Numbered from the stretch's first letter, positions 1 to 9,376 are shown. The stretch: DNA of 64,000 bases from Nostoc sp. CHAB 5844 (GCF_020829595.1 NZ_JAIVFW010000005.1:9974-73973); one strand, 5' to 3'. Numbers and translations: made by a program. The notes: generated by a model from the sequence alone, not told the origin.

Positions 1-1
1 T

Positions 2-550
2 GGTAATGGTTCTGAAGGTGATGCCACTCTACTCAATAGAGCAGGTAAACAGACTATTCATCTTGATGGTGGCAACGGCAACATTACCTTGGGTGGCAAT
101 GATTCTCAAGGTGATATCACACTGCTCGATAGATCTGCTAAACAGACTCTTCACATTGATGGTGGTAACGCGAATATCACCTTGGGTGGCAATGGTCACA
201 ATGGAGACATCCGCCTTCTGAACAGTAATGGTAAAGTCATTGTTCACATTGATGGTGGGACGGGTGACATCCGTGTAGCAGGCGCTGTACTCCAGCCAGC
301 CGACTTCGTTTTTGCCGCCGACTATAACCTGCCAACTCTCAATGATATGCATTCATTCATTAACAAGAATGGTCATCTTCCCGGAATTCCATCGGGTAAA
401 GAATTGAAGAATGGTGGTGTCAGTCTGGCTGGATTTGCAATGAATCTATTGCAAAAGTTAGAAGAGTTAACTCTCCATCTAATCAATCAAGACAATACCA
501 TTCGTGAGCAACAAAAACGCATAGAACAATTAGAAAATCGGCATCAATAA
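2..550 (+). CDS. Tail-fibre-like protein, C-terminal part (5' truncated by window edge)
   Basis: The reading frame is open at the window start, so only the last ~182 residues are seen. The first ~90 residues are three near-identical 31-residue units (93 bp spacing; G-G-N-x-x-x-G-D cores at about 2, 92 and 185), which suggests an elongated beta-rich fibre. They are followed by a short conserved module (about 295-550: ADFVFAADYNLPTL, then GHLPGIPSG, then an LLQKLEELTLHLI helix) found at the C-terminus of many bacterial and phage tail-fibre-like proteins. The end is a likely coiled coil, as in trimeric fibres. No membrane segment is seen. Function is inferred; it could be a host- or surface-binding fibre or an unrelated repeat-rich surface protein. 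The contractile system in this window lies 49 kb away, so a link is only possible. Confidence 0.6.
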   Translation, partial: GNGSEGDATLLNRAGKQTIHLDGGNGNITLGGNDSQGDITLLDRSAKQTLHIDGGNANITLGGNGHNGDIRLLNSNGKVIVHIDGGTGDIRVAGAVLQPADFVFAADYNLPTLNDMHSFINKNGHLPGIPSGKELKNGGVSLAGFAMNLLQKLEELTLHLINQDNTIREQQKRIEQLENRHQ

Positions 551-590
551 TTTCGGGTATGTATTTGCATAACACGAAGATGCAAAATTG

Positions 591-634
591 AAGCATAGTA
601 GGGTGGGCATAATCATGCCCACCCTACTATGCTT
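591..634. terminator. Perfect 20-bp inverted repeat, likely terminator/intergenic repeat
   Basis: Arms 591-610 and 615-634 are perfectly complementary around a 4-nt loop. The GTAGGGTGGGCAT core resembles a dispersed cyanobacterial intergenic palindrome. It lies 41 bp behind the tail-fibre-like gene and could end its transcript, although the T-run is weak. Confidence 0.55.
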
Positions 635-648
635 TCTTGTAAATTTAA

Positions 649-867
649 TTAAAAGATATTAGCAGCGATCGCAAAACCCAAACAATATCCTTCACTTTTG
701 ATCCGCCAGTGTCTCCCGGTACAAAAATTACCATCGGTTTAAAAGCCCAACAAAATCCCCAAAGAGGTGGTGTTTATCTCTTCGGTGTGACAGCATTTGC
801 CATAGGAGAAAAACCTCATGGTCAGTTTTTGGGTTTTGGTAGATTACAATTTTATCAGCATATTTAA
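649..867 (+). pseudogene. DUF2808 family remnant (C-terminal piece only)
   Basis: An open stretch with no start codon of its own translates to a typical C-terminus of cyanobacterial DUF2808 proteins (SFTFDPPVSPGTKITIG, then GGVYLFGVTAF, then GQFLGFGRLQFY) and ends at a TAA at 865-867. Full-length members are secreted proteins of roughly 150-200 residues. Here the signal peptide and N-terminal half are missing, and stop codons precede 649. I read it as a decayed gene fragment. From 868 to 1126 I see no further coding signal. Confidence 0.6.
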
Positions 868-934
868 AATGCAAAACTCTCAGATTCACAATTCCAATCC
901 AGCAGACTGATGACAGCTGCTAGTTGAGTAGTGC

Positions 935-952
935 GATCGCCTGATATTGTAG
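935..952. repeat. 18-bp direct repeat, left copy, flanking TA module
   Basis: The sequence gatcgcctgatattgtag occurs here and again, identically, at 1757-1774. The two copies bracket the toxin-antitoxin pair. Confidence 0.6.
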
Positions 953-1126
953 TGTGTGTGAATGAAATGGCTATCTGCGATCGCCCTTTCTGAGAGATTA
1001 TCCAACGCTACAACAAGGATGACTGTCAAGCAACGCGCAGCGTGAATGAAATGTCACACACCTTTAAAACCTGCTCTCCTACTGCTAACTGGGTAAGCAT
1101 TGTAGGATAGTGGAAAGGAGGGCAAT

Positions 1127-1354
1127 ATGAATATTCCTATCATTGACGAGGTAGTTGAACAATTAAAGGTCATGCCACAGCATTTGCAATGGCAAGTGCT
1201 TGAATTTGTTCGAGCATTGGTCAAAACTAAAGTTCGAGGTACGTCAGGGCAGCAATTATTACGTTTTGCAGGTTCAATTCCTCCCAATGACCTTCAGTTG
1301 ATGCGGGAAGCCATTGAGCAAGACTGTGAACAGATAGATGTCAATGAGTGGTAA
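1127..1354 (+). CDS. DUF2281-like antitoxin of a VapBC-type pair
   Basis: A 75-residue protein with an N-terminal helical segment (IIDEVVEQLKVMPQHLQWQVLEFV) typical of DUF2281-type antitoxins. A more polar C-terminal tail probably wraps the toxin. The start is fixed by an excellent Shine-Dalgarno (AAAGGAGGG, 1114-1122) 4 nt before the ATG. It overlaps the PIN-domain gene by 17 bp, the usual sign of translational coupling in toxin-antitoxin operons. By family, it neutralises the ribonuclease and may repress the operon, although no clear DNA-binding motif is visible. The 18-bp direct repeats on both sides suggest the pair moves as a unit. Confidence 0.75.
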   Translation: MNIPIIDEVVEQLKVMPQHLQWQVLEFVRALVKTKVRGTSGQQLLRFAGSIPPNDLQLMREAIEQDCEQIDVNEW

Positions 1355-1733
1355 ATATTTGCTCGATACCAACATCATCATTGCTCTCTTTGGAGATGAA
1401 GCTGTCGTCAAAAATAATCTTGCTCAAGCCAACGAAGTTTTTATTCCCAGTGTTGTCATTGGTGAATTATGCTACGGTGCAAGGAAATCGGGGCGAACTG
1501 AAGCAAATTTAGCCAAAATAGATGAGTTGGTTTCTAACAGCGCAGTACTTGAGTGTGATGCTGAAACTGCTCGACAATACGGTGAGGTCAAAAACAAGTT
1601 GAGGCTCAAGGGTCGTCCGTTACCTGAGAATGATGTCTGGATTGCAGCCCTCGCCCTGCAATATGGGCTGATTCTGGTAACACGCGATGCCCATTTTCAG
1701 GAAGTGGAGAATTTGCAAACAGTAGCGTGGTGA
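1338..1733 (+). CDS. vapC: VapC-family PIN-domain ribonuclease toxin
   Basis: A 131-residue protein, the usual PIN-domain length. The four acidic metal-binding positions are present: D10 (LLDTN), E43 (GELCYGA), D99 (ENDVWIAA) and D117 (TRDAHF). VapC toxins are Mg-dependent endoribonucleases, often cutting tRNA, and are held inactive by the antitoxin encoded just upstream. The start used overlaps the antitoxin by 17 bp; a second ATG two codons later (1344) is equally plausible. The catalytic set is complete, so the gene looks functional. The RNA target cannot be read from sequence. Confidence 0.85.
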   Translation: MSMSGKYLLDTNIIIALFGDEAVVKNNLAQANEVFIPSVVIGELCYGARKSGRTEANLAKIDELVSNSAVLECDAETARQYGEVKNKLRLKGRPLPENDVWIAALALQYGLILVTRDAHFQEVENLQTVAW

Positions 1734-1756
1734 GTACTACCACCGCACAACAGTAT

Positions 1757-1774
1757 GATCGCCTGATATTGTAG
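1757..1774. repeat. 18-bp direct repeat, right copy, flanking TA module
   Basis: Identical to 935-952. It lies 24 bp behind the VapC stop and just ahead of the next gene. Confidence 0.6.
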
Positions 1775-1784
1775 GATCATCAAC

Positions 1785-2960
1785 ATGAAAACAATTAAAA
1801 AAATTTGGAAATTTCCCAAAATTTTTTATTTAGGAATTCCTATTTTAATTGTCATATTTTTAATTATTAATTTTTCTACAAATTCTGTTGAAATCAGCAG
1901 CATAGATTTCATCGGAGAGGCAACATTATCCAAAAGATTATCTTTCCAAAAAACTGAAGTTGGCGGATTATCAGGTATCACCTACGATACTAAAAACGAC
2001 CTTTACTATGCTATTTCTGATGACCGGGGGCAAAAAGCTCCGGCTCGGTTCTATACTCTAAAAATTAACTTGAGTAAGGGTTATCTAGAAAATGGTGGTG
2101 TTGTGCCTGTTGATGTGACCATGCTGTTAAATCAAGATGGTCAAAACTTTCCTCCCAAAGTAACCGATACAGAAGGAATTGCTTTAACTGATAGAGATAC
2201 TGTCTTCATATCTTCTGAAGGTAATGTTGATAAATTAATTAATCCTTTTATTAAAGAGTTTTCCTTATCTTCGGGTAGGGAAATTACATCACTACCTATA
2301 CCGAAAAAGTTCTTGCCAGATAAGAGTAGTAAAATTGGTATCCGTAATAACTTGGCCTTTGAGAGTCTCACCATTACACCCAATCACCAATATTTATTCA
2401 CAGCAACAGAAAATGCACTTATCCAGGACGGGTCAGTAGCTAAACCTAATGTTGGTACTTCTTGTCGAATTTTGCAATATAATTTGTTCACCCAGCAGTC
2501 TGAAAGCGAATTTTTGTACCAAACTGAGCCAGTTGAACCATTACTAGATATAACTGGTAAATTTGCTAGTGGATTACCAGATTTATTAGCTTTAGATAAT
2601 CAAGGACACTTCTTGAGTTTAGAAAGGTCTTTTACTGGGTTGGGATTTGCTGTTTTTCTATTTCAAGTTTCCTTAGCAGAAGCTGATGATATTTATCATA
2701 TCGACAGCCTTCTAGCAAACTCCAAAAATATTCGCTCAGTTACGAAAAAACTTTTGTTAGATTTGCGTACAATAGACGTGGCTCTAGATAATATTGAAGG
2801 GTTAACACTTGGCCGTTGGCTACCTAATGGACAACGCTCATTAATTCTGGTCAGCGATAATAATTTTAATTCTCTACAGCGTAATCAGTTTTTAGCTTTT
2901 CAAATCAAAATTGAATCACCCATTATCAAGTGGTTTCGCCAGATGTTAAATTTTTCCTAA
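1785..2960 (+). CDS. Esterase-like activity of phytase family protein, membrane-anchored
   Basis: A 391-residue protein with an N-terminal basic stretch and one hydrophobic segment (about residues 12-31). This is a signal anchor or uncleaved signal peptide that would place the rest in the periplasm. The body matches the phytase-like family PF13449: GLSGITYD, then AISDDRG, then DTEGIAL, then FESLTITP, with blades ending in DNIEGLTLG and SDNNF near the C-terminus. Such proteins are beta-propellers with proposed phosphoesterase activity, and substrates are mostly unknown. The ATG lies shortly after the right-hand 18-bp repeat. No operon partner is evident. Confidence 0.75.
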   Translation: MKTIKKIWKFPKIFYLGIPILIVIFLIINFSTNSVEISSIDFIGEATLSKRLSFQKTEVGGLSGITYDTKNDLYYAISDDRGQKAPARFYTLKINLSKGYLENGGVVPVDVTMLLNQDGQNFPPKVTDTEGIALTDRDTVFISSEGNVDKLINPFIKEFSLSSGREITSLPIPKKFLPDKSSKIGIRNNLAFESLTITPNHQYLFTATENALIQDGSVAKPNVGTSCRILQYNLFTQQSESEFLYQTEPVEPLLDITGKFASGLPDLLALDNQGHFLSLERSFTGLGFAVFLFQVSLAEADDIYHIDSLLANSKNIRSVTKKLLLDLRTIDVALDNIEGLTLGRWLPNGQRSLILVSDNNFNSLQRNQFLAFQIKIESPIIKWFRQMLNFS

Positions 2961-3458
2961 TCACTAGATTATCTGTGCGATCGCTCTTGGAAATATTTTG
3001 ATTTAATTTTTGAAAAAGTAGGGTGTGTTATACCTTTGGCTAACGCACCGTCCTAGATACCAAAATGAAGCGTGTGCTTCAACACAACACCAGTTGCTAC
3101 AACTAGGGGAATCAAAGCAACGCACCCGCTCCCCTACTGTTGTTTTATGTTCAATTAGTTTGACCTACTTATACCATTACTTTTTCCAGTGGATATACTG
3201 TCATTAGGGAGGCACTACCTTCAGATTATCCCCGGTTTCAGTGGATTTTCTCATTCATTTTGCTTAACTAATATGTTACATAATGTCTAAGAGATTTTGC
3301 AGAAAAATCAGTCACTATTTTATTAAATCTTTATTTGCTTTTAAAGTGAGTTTTATACTTTATAATTGATTCTCTAAAATTAGTGAAATTATTCATGGTT
3401 ACAATTAAAGCTTGAATCAAGATTTATCAAATAATTTTATAGCGTAACATTTCCAAAT
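2961..3458. other. Intergenic region, 498 bp
   Basis: Contains the dispersed repeat at 3018-3047 and an AT-rich stretch before the kinase genes that is likely to hold their promoter. A short open frame at 3025-3207 has no recognisable protein features. No RNA gene was recognised. Confidence 0.5.
3018..3047 (+). repeat. Dispersed intergenic repeat, left copy flanking kinase pair
   Basis: The 30-bp sequence starting gtagggtgtgttata is found in inverted orientation at 6688-6717 with 29 of 30 bases identical. Together the copies bracket the two kinase genes. Confidence 0.6.
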
Positions 3459-5054
3459 ATGGTAATGCCCAAAACCGAAATAGATATTTATATTGGAAAG
3501 TTTTTAAATAATCGCTATTTAATAAAAGATTTGATTGGCAAAGGCGGTATGGGTAGGGTTTACCTAGCAGAAGATGCAGCTAAAGGCGGAATTTTAATAG
3601 CTGTAAAAATCTTAATGCTTAGTCTAGCAAACCAGCAAATATCACAGCGTTTTGCCAGAGAAATTTTTATTGGCGCTCAGTTAGGTCGTAAAAGTAAAAA
3701 TATCGTTCGGGTATTAAGCTATGGCATGACTGATGATAAAACACCATTTTATGTCATGGAATATCTTCAAGGTAGAAACCTGAAGCAAATTCTTAAAGTA
3801 GAACCATTAACACTTGTAAAATTTATAGATATTTGTCAGCAAATTTGTTTAGGTTTACAGTGCGCTCATCAAGGTATCAGCCTCAAAGGAGAAATTTATC
3901 CGATTGTTCATCGAGATATTAAGCCAGAAAATATCTTTATTATTGATGATGGTAAACAAGACGAGGTTGTGAAAATTCTGGATTTTGGCATTGCTAAATT
4001 TTTAACAGAACGCAGTGGGATGACCCTGACTGATTCTTTTATTGGAAGTTTGCCTTACTGTTCTCCAGAACATATGGAAGGACGTAAACTTTTAGATGTG
4101 CGTTCTGATATTTACAGTTTGGGTGTATTAATGTTTGAAATGCTGACAGGAAAACATCCATTTCAAACAGAAAGTAACTCTTTTGGTAGTTGGTATCAAG
4201 CTCATCGTTTTCAGGCTCCACCTACCCCAGAGCAAGTAAATCCTGAAGTAAAAATACCCCAAGCATTAAAAAAATTATTGCTAACTTGTCTAGCTAAAGA
4301 AGTAACTGAACGCCCTCAAACTATTAGTCAAGTTTTAGTAGTTCTAGAAAAAATTAAGCGGCAGCTTGGCCGAGATGTAGTGATTGAAAATGATAGCGTA
4401 AGATTTTCATCTCCAGCTACATTAGTACCAGTAACTTCCATTTCAGAAAAAGAGTGCTTACAAAAAACTTGGCCTAAAAATAAACCGATCGCATCCATTG
4501 GTTTTCCTCATTTATTACATACTACTCAAGGAGTAGTTCCAACTTTTTGGGCTATGTTACCTAAGCAAGAAATTACTAATTTTTCTGATAAATATCACAG
4601 TACAGAATTTATTGACAAAATGAATGTATACCCAATGTTATTGTGGGTTACAGTACTATATAATGCTCAATTTTCTTTGACTAAATGGCTATCTTATTTC
4701 TTAGATTTAAAAGATAATCGAGGACAAAAAATTGCCAAACTTTTAGCAGATAGAGGCTATTATCATCTGCTATTTTTTGCTCTTGAAGAACCGACTCAAT
4801 GTGCTAACGTTATGACCTTAACGTTGACAGCTAAACAAAGACAGCAACTAACAGATTGGTTGGAACTAGAGCAAAAATCAATTGAGGCGATCGCGTCTGA
4901 GCAAGCCAAAACTATTTTGAAATCAGAATATCAAAAATTAAAAGCAGAAATTTTGCAAAGATTAGTAGAAAAACAACAGATTGCCAAAATTGGTTTTAGA
5001 GCTTGGTTATCTCAGCTATTTGATAAATTACTTCAAATCCTATCACGTTCATAA
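3459..5054 (+). CDS. Serine/threonine protein kinase with cyanobacterial C-terminal domain
   Basis: A 531-residue protein. The kinase domain spans about residues 18-295: glycine loop GKGGMGRV (27-34), ATP lysine K50, helix-C glutamate near E68, HRD (151-153) with the following K and N, and DFG (175-177). The last ~200 residues form a separate domain shared with the next gene, including a WPKNKPIASIGFPHLL stretch and a conserved PMLLWVTVLY segment. No transmembrane helix or PASTA repeat is seen, so it is probably cytoplasmic. All catalytic residues are present. The C-terminal domain is not one I can name. The protein is paralogous over its whole length to the downstream kinase, so the pair arose by tandem duplication. 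A second possible ATG lies two codons in. Confidence 0.85.
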   Translation: MVMPKTEIDIYIGKFLNNRYLIKDLIGKGGMGRVYLAEDAAKGGILIAVKILMLSLANQQISQRFAREIFIGAQLGRKSKNIVRVLSYGMTDDKTPFYVMEYLQGRNLKQILKVEPLTLVKFIDICQQICLGLQCAHQGISLKGEIYPIVHRDIKPENIFIIDDGKQDEVVKILDFGIAKFLTERSGMTLTDSFIGSLPYCSPEHMEGRKLLDVRSDIYSLGVLMFEMLTGKHPFQTESNSFGSWYQAHRFQAPPTPEQVNPEVKIPQALKKLLLTCLAKEVTERPQTISQVLVVLEKIKRQLGRDVVIENDSVRFSSPATLVPVTSISEKECLQKTWPKNKPIASIGFPHLLHTTQGVVPTFWAMLPKQEITNFSDKYHSTEFIDKMNVYPMLLWVTVLYNAQFSLTKWLSYFLDLKDNRGQKIAKLLADRGYYHLLFFALEEPTQCANVMTLTLTAKQRQQLTDWLELEQKSIEAIASEQAKTILKSEYQKLKAEILQRLVEKQQIAKIGFRAWLSQLFDKLLQILSRS

Positions 5055-5117
5055 AAATTAGTTTGAGATGCAATAATTTTTAATTATTTAATTGCGGCAA
5101 TAGCAGAGGTTGTAAAA

Positions 5118-6638
5118 GTGAATCAACGTGCATTCATCTCTCCACACATTACAGGATTGCTGGCCAATCGCTATCAACTTAAACAGTTGATTGGTAGTGG
5201 TGGCATGGGTGAAGTTTTTTTAGCCGATGATATTTTACTAGGTGGAACACCAGTTGCCGTCAAATTTTTGACTCAAACTTTTATTAACGAAAAAATGCAA
5301 CAAGACTTTGCTCGTGAGGCAATGCTGAGTGCTGCTTTGAGCCAAAAAAGTCTACATATTGTGCGAGCCTATGATTATGGTGTAAGTGCAGAAGGTAAGC
5401 CATTTTATGTAATGGAATATCTGAATGGCAAAAGTCTCAAAGATTTAATCCCTATGCCTATGCCCAAATTTTTGACTTTGACACGTCAGATTTGTTTAGG
5501 CTTACAATGCGCCCACCAAGGTATTAATATTGATGGCAAAATTTATGCCTTAGTTCATAGAGATATTAAACCCGCTAATATATTAGTTCTACCCGATCCC
5601 ATTTTAGGAAAGTTAATTAAAATACTTGATTTTGGGATTGCCAAATTTATTAATTATGCCAATACAGTTAGTACTAATAGAGGCTTTAATGGGACGTTGC
5701 CATATTGTTCTCCTGAACAACTAGAAGGCGGAGAAATTGATAGTCGCTCAGATATTTATAGCTTGGGTGTGATGATGTTTGAGATGTTGACAAATGCTAA
5801 ACCTTGGCAACCAGAAACTAATTTATTTGGTGCTTGGTATAAAGCACATCATTTTGAAGCACCGCGAGCGATCGCTACTGTTAATCCGCAACTCAAACTA
5901 CCCCAACAACTCAATAATTTAATTATGGCTTGCTTGGCCAAAGCACCAAGCGATCGCCCCCAAAATATGGCAGAAATTCTGCGAGTTTTAGATAGTCTTG
6001 AAAAATCTAGTTGTCAGAGTTTGCCCATACCTTTAGCATCAAAATATAATCCTAAATTTAATGTTGGCGCGGAAATATCTCCACTACTCAAAACAAACTT
6101 TGCAAAACTGATATGGCCACAAAATAAACCTATTCAAGAGATCGTCTTTCCTCAAATTTTAGATACACCACAAGGCAATTTGGCAGCCCTGTGGCTGATG
6201 TTACCTAAACAAGAAATCAAAAAACGAGTTCTGTGTCAACGTTACAATCATTTTGTTTTCATCACAGCGCCACACCCAATGCTGCTGTGGATCACCCTCC
6301 TCTACGACCAAGAACTCGGCCCGAAATGGCTACCCTGCTACTTAGATATGCAGCATCGCCAAAACCAACAACTAGTTTATTCCTTAACAGAATATGGACG
6401 CTACCCCTTGATTTGCTTTACGTTGGAAGCACCCCATAGCTGTATTAATGTGATTAGCAGTCACATCGCCAATACGCAGCGACAAAGGTTAAAACTGTGG
6501 GTGGAACAAAGTAAAAGCTTGCCACACTCTGATCAAGTCCTGATGAGTAAGAATTTGTTAAAGCAGCAGTATAAACAAATACAATCTCAGATACTAGAAC
6601 ATTTGTCCTTCAAATCACATGTTGTTGCTGCTAAGTAA
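5118..6638 (+). CDS. Serine/threonine protein kinase, paralogue of the upstream gene
   Basis: A 506-residue protein with a GTG start at 5118, supported by GAGG at 5106-5109. The kinase domain spans about residues 18-290: glycine loop GSGGMGEV, K49, HRD (147-149) and DFG (171-173). The C-terminal ~200 residues repeat the domain of the preceding kinase (WPQNKPIQEIVFPQIL, PMLLWITLLYDQE). The 63-bp gap and same strand suggest co-transcription. Both enzymes look active, so they may phosphorylate each other or related targets. The target is unknown. Codon use and HIP1 sites inside the gene match the surrounding chromosome. Confidence 0.85.
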   Translation: MNQRAFISPHITGLLANRYQLKQLIGSGGMGEVFLADDILLGGTPVAVKFLTQTFINEKMQQDFAREAMLSAALSQKSLHIVRAYDYGVSAEGKPFYVMEYLNGKSLKDLIPMPMPKFLTLTRQICLGLQCAHQGINIDGKIYALVHRDIKPANILVLPDPILGKLIKILDFGIAKFINYANTVSTNRGFNGTLPYCSPEQLEGGEIDSRSDIYSLGVMMFEMLTNAKPWQPETNLFGAWYKAHHFEAPRAIATVNPQLKLPQQLNNLIMACLAKAPSDRPQNMAEILRVLDSLEKSSCQSLPIPLASKYNPKFNVGAEISPLLKTNFAKLIWPQNKPIQEIVFPQILDTPQGNLAALWLMLPKQEIKKRVLCQRYNHFVFITAPHPMLLWITLLYDQELGPKWLPCYLDMQHRQNQQLVYSLTEYGRYPLICFTLEAPHSCINVISSHIANTQRQRLKLWVEQSKSLPHSDQVLMSKNLLKQQYKQIQSQILEHLSFKSHVVAAK

Positions 6639-6687
6639 GTCAAACTAGTTAAACATCAAACAACAATAGTTTTGATATTTGGGGCAA

Positions 6688-6717
6688 TGCGTTAGCCAAA
6701 GGCATAACACACCCTAC
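6688..6717 (-). repeat. Dispersed intergenic repeat, right copy (inverted)
   Basis: Reverse complement of 3018-3047 with one mismatch. It lies 49 bp behind the second kinase. Confidence 0.6.
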
Positions 6718-6905
6718 ATTTTATGTTTTTATGTTGAGCTACTTACCTCAACATAGGAAATTAGATTTGAGACCACTTGCAAAAATTCGTTTAAATGTTA
6801 AGATAATTGACTGTTAAGTGAAAGCCGCAGCCCGACAGCCAAGGCAAACAAAAGATACTTGACAAACCCAAAAAAAAGAGCGAGAATAATAAAGTTGCAA
6901 ATTAA

Positions 6906-6979
6906 GGGACTGTAGTTCAATTGGTTAGAGCACCGCCCTGTCACGGCGGAAGTTGCGGGTTCGAGCCCCGTCAGTCCCG
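6906..6979 (+). tRNA. tRNA-Asp (GUC anticodon)
   Basis: A 74-nt cloverleaf. The acceptor arm GGGACTG (6906-6912) pairs with CAGTCCC (6972-6978), followed by a G discriminator. The anticodon stem CCGCC/GGCGG (6933-6937, 6945-6949) closes a seven-base loop CTGTCAC with anticodon GTC at 6940-6942. The T arm contains GTTCGAGCC. The CCA end is not encoded. Confidence 0.95.
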
Positions 6980-7213
6980 TTAAAAACCCAAGTAATTAGT
7001 GCTGAGTCCTGAGGCAAAAATTTATATATAATCAGTACTGCTTTTGCCTTTGAAGTAGGACAAAATTGGCTCAAAACTCAGCGCTGAGAGAGAGAGAAGT
7101 CGAAGCGAGAGTTACCGCTTACACTTCTGGAGTGTGGCAAGCCACAGGTATCTAAACCTCGGTGACTCAGCAATTGTTATATTAATCATGCTTTGTGAAA
7201 GAGAGAATTAACT

Positions 7214-8653
7214 GTGACTGTTAGAGTCCGTATTGCGCCAAGTCCAACTGGAAATTTACATATTGGTACAGCCAGAACCGCTGTATTTAACTGGTTATTT
7301 GCCCACCACCACGGGGGTAAGTTTATCTTACGCATCGAAGATACAGACCTAGAGCGATCGCGTTCCGAATATACAGACAATATCCTGGCTGGTTTGCGCT
7401 GGCTGGGACTCAACTGGGACGAAGGCCCGTTTTTCCAATCCCAACGCTTAGACCTTTACAAAACAGCAGTACAAAAACTTTTAGCTCAAGGATTGGCTTA
7501 TCGCTGTTACACCACCTCTGAAGAACTAGAGGCACTGCGAGAAGCCCAAAAAGCTAGAGGTGAAGCCCCCCGCTACGACAACCGTCATCGTCACCTCACT
7601 CCAGAACAAGAAGCCGCTTTCAAAGCCGAAGGACGTAACTTTGTCATCCGATTCAAAATTGACGATGACCGCGAAATTGTCTGGAATGACTTAGTACGCG
7701 ACAAAATGGTTTGGCGAGGCAGTGACCTGGGCGGTGATATGGTAATTGCCCGTGCCTCAGAAGACGGTATTGGTCAACCACTGTACAACTTTGTCGTTGT
7801 GGTTGATGACATCGATATGCAAATTACCCATATTATTCGGGGAGAAGACCATATAGCTAACACCGCCAAACAAATTCTTCTATATGAAGCTTTAGGTGCA
7901 GAAATGCCAGAGTTTGCCCATGCACCGCTGATTTTGAACATGGATGGGCGGAAGCTATCTAAGCGGGATGGAGTAACTTCTATTTCTGACTTTCAGAAAA
8001 TGGGTTTTACGGCCGAAGCCTTAGTCAATTACATGACTTTGTTGGGTTGGTCTCCACCAGATGCCACTAAAGAAATATTCACTTTAGAAGCAGCCGCCAA
8101 GGAATTTAGCTTTGAGCGGGTGAATAAAGCAGGTGCTAAGTTTGACTGGGCAAAATTGGATTGGTTAAACAGTCAATATATCCACAATATGCCAGTGGAT
8201 AAACTCACGGATTTACTCATCCCTTATTGGCAAGAAGCTGGCTATCAAGTTGACGGCAGGCGAGAACGTCCTTGGTTAGAGCAGTTAGTAGCGTTAATCG
8301 GCCCTAGCATGACTCGTTTGGTAGACGCTGTAGAAATGAGCAAAATGTTTTTCAGCGAAACCGTAGAATTTAGCGACGAGGGCAGCAAACAACTGCAACA
8401 GGAAGGTTCTAGTGCTGTGTTGAGTGGAGTAATCGCCGCCTTAGAAAATCAGCCCCAACTAAGTGAAACTGCTGCTCAAGACATGATTAAACAAGTGGTC
8501 AAAGAACAGAACGTGAAAAAAGGCTTGGTGATGCGATCGCTCCGAGCCGCTTTAACCGGAGACGTTCATGGCCCCGACTTAATCCAATCTTGGTTACTGC
8601 TGAATCATCTTGGTTTGGACAAGCCAAGGTTGAATCAAGCGATTAATTCGTAA
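7214..8653 (+). CDS. gltX: Glutamyl-tRNA synthetase
   Basis: A 479-residue class I synthetase that charges tRNA-Glu with glutamate. In cyanobacteria it is normally non-discriminating, also charging tRNA-Gln, and it supplies Glu-tRNA for tetrapyrrole synthesis. The HIGH-type motif is HIGT (16-19) after RIAPSPTG, and the KMSKS-type motif is KLSKR (247-251) in [11 protein letters not shown]. Length is normal. The GTG start at 7214 follows a purine-rich GAAAGAGAGAA. It sits 234 bp behind tRNA-Asp. The heptameric run TAATTCG repeated behind the stop (about 8645-8668) is intergenic repeat DNA. No oddities are seen. Confidence 0.95.
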   Translation: MTVRVRIAPSPTGNLHIGTARTAVFNWLFAHHHGGKFILRIEDTDLERSRSEYTDNILAGLRWLGLNWDEGPFFQSQRLDLYKTAVQKLLAQGLAYRCYTTSEELEALREAQKARGEAPRYDNRHRHLTPEQEAAFKAEGRNFVIRFKIDDDREIVWNDLVRDKMVWRGSDLGGDMVIARASEDGIGQPLYNFVVVVDDIDMQITHIIRGEDHIANTAKQILLYEALGAEMPEFAHAPLILNMDGRKLSKRDGVTSISDFQKMGFTAEALVNYMTLLGWSPPDATKEIFTLEAAAKEFSFERVNKAGAKFDWAKLDWLNSQYIHNMPVDKLTDLLIPYWQEAGYQVDGRRERPWLEQLVALIGPSMTRLVDAVEMSKMFFSETVEFSDEGSKQLQQEGSSAVLSGVIAALENQPQLSETAAQDMIKQVVKEQNVKKGLVMRSLRAALTGDVHGPDLIQSWLLLNHLGLDKPRLNQAINS

Positions 8654-8680
8654 TTCGTAATTCGTAATTTTCTATGGACT

Positions 8681-9376
8681 CTACGAAACTAAAACATCCT
8701 GTAACTTCGCTACCATCTCCGCCCGTGCTGATACTTCTAGCTTGCGAAACATCCGCTTTAAAGCCTGTTTCACAGAGTTTTGTGTAATCCAAAGTTTTTC
8801 ACCAATTTCGGCATTAGTTAAACCTTGTGCTACCAATTCAGCGATTTCTAACTCGCGTGGTGTCAGGCGGCTAACTAAAGGTGAAGTCGAAGTTGTGGGT
8901 TTTGCTCTTAACGTTGCAAGTTTAGCTGACAAATGCAAGCATACAGCACTTAAATCAGCTAAGTCGTTGCCATCAAAGGCAGGCTTGCCGCGATCGCGTG
9001 CTAGGTGTAATGTACCAATCAACTGACCATCGCAAACAATTGGCCCAGTCATAACATGTTCGTGGTCAGAACGGGAGCAAAAATGTTTCCAGTCTCCAGG
9101 GGATAATAGCAATTGCTCATGGGCGGGAGCATGACGCTCAACTACGTAGCGTCCTACAGGGTTGCCTTCTAAACATACTGCGGGAATGGCAGGAATATCA
9201 ATTTCTGTAGGTGCTTGTTCATCTAAAAGATAAATACCCCAATGCTGCACACCAAAATGCTCGCTAATCTTATCTTTAAGAGCCAGATGCAGTTCTTGCT
9301 CATTTCGGACACTAGCGATCGCATGAAATACAGCATGAAGAGAATTAGCCATAAGTGTACCCAAAGTGTACCCCAT
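8681..9376 (-). CDS. LuxR-type transcriptional regulator with GAF-like sensor domain
   Basis: A 231-residue protein. Residues about 10-150 look like a GAF-type sensor (GPIVCDGQLIGTLHLARDRG, then DLADLSAVCLHLSAKLA). Residues about 165-228 are a LuxR/GerE helix-turn-helix (LTPRELEIAELVAQGL, then NAEIGEKLWITQNSVKQALKRMFRKL). No receiver domain is present, so it is not a classical response regulator. It is more likely a direct ligand- or redox-sensing regulator. It is transcribed convergently with gltX and divergently from the DUF3386 gene, 89 bp away. The annotated ATG is used; another ATG eight codons in is possible. Confidence 0.75.
   Translation of the reverse strand: MGYTLGTLMANSLHAVFHAIASVRNEQELHLALKDKISEHFGVQHWGIYLLDEQAPTEIDIPAIPAVCLEGNPVGRYVVERHAPAHEQLLLSPGDWKHFCSRSDHEHVMTGPIVCDGQLIGTLHLARDRGKPAFDGNDLADLSAVCLHLSAKLATLRAKPTTSTSPLVSRLTPRELEIAELVAQGLTNAEIGEKLWITQNSVKQALKRMFRKLEVSARAEMVAKLQDVLVS

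Noticed and set aside
3025-3207. 60-residue open frame before the kinases
   Set aside because: It runs through the dispersed palindromic repeat and has no conserved pattern.
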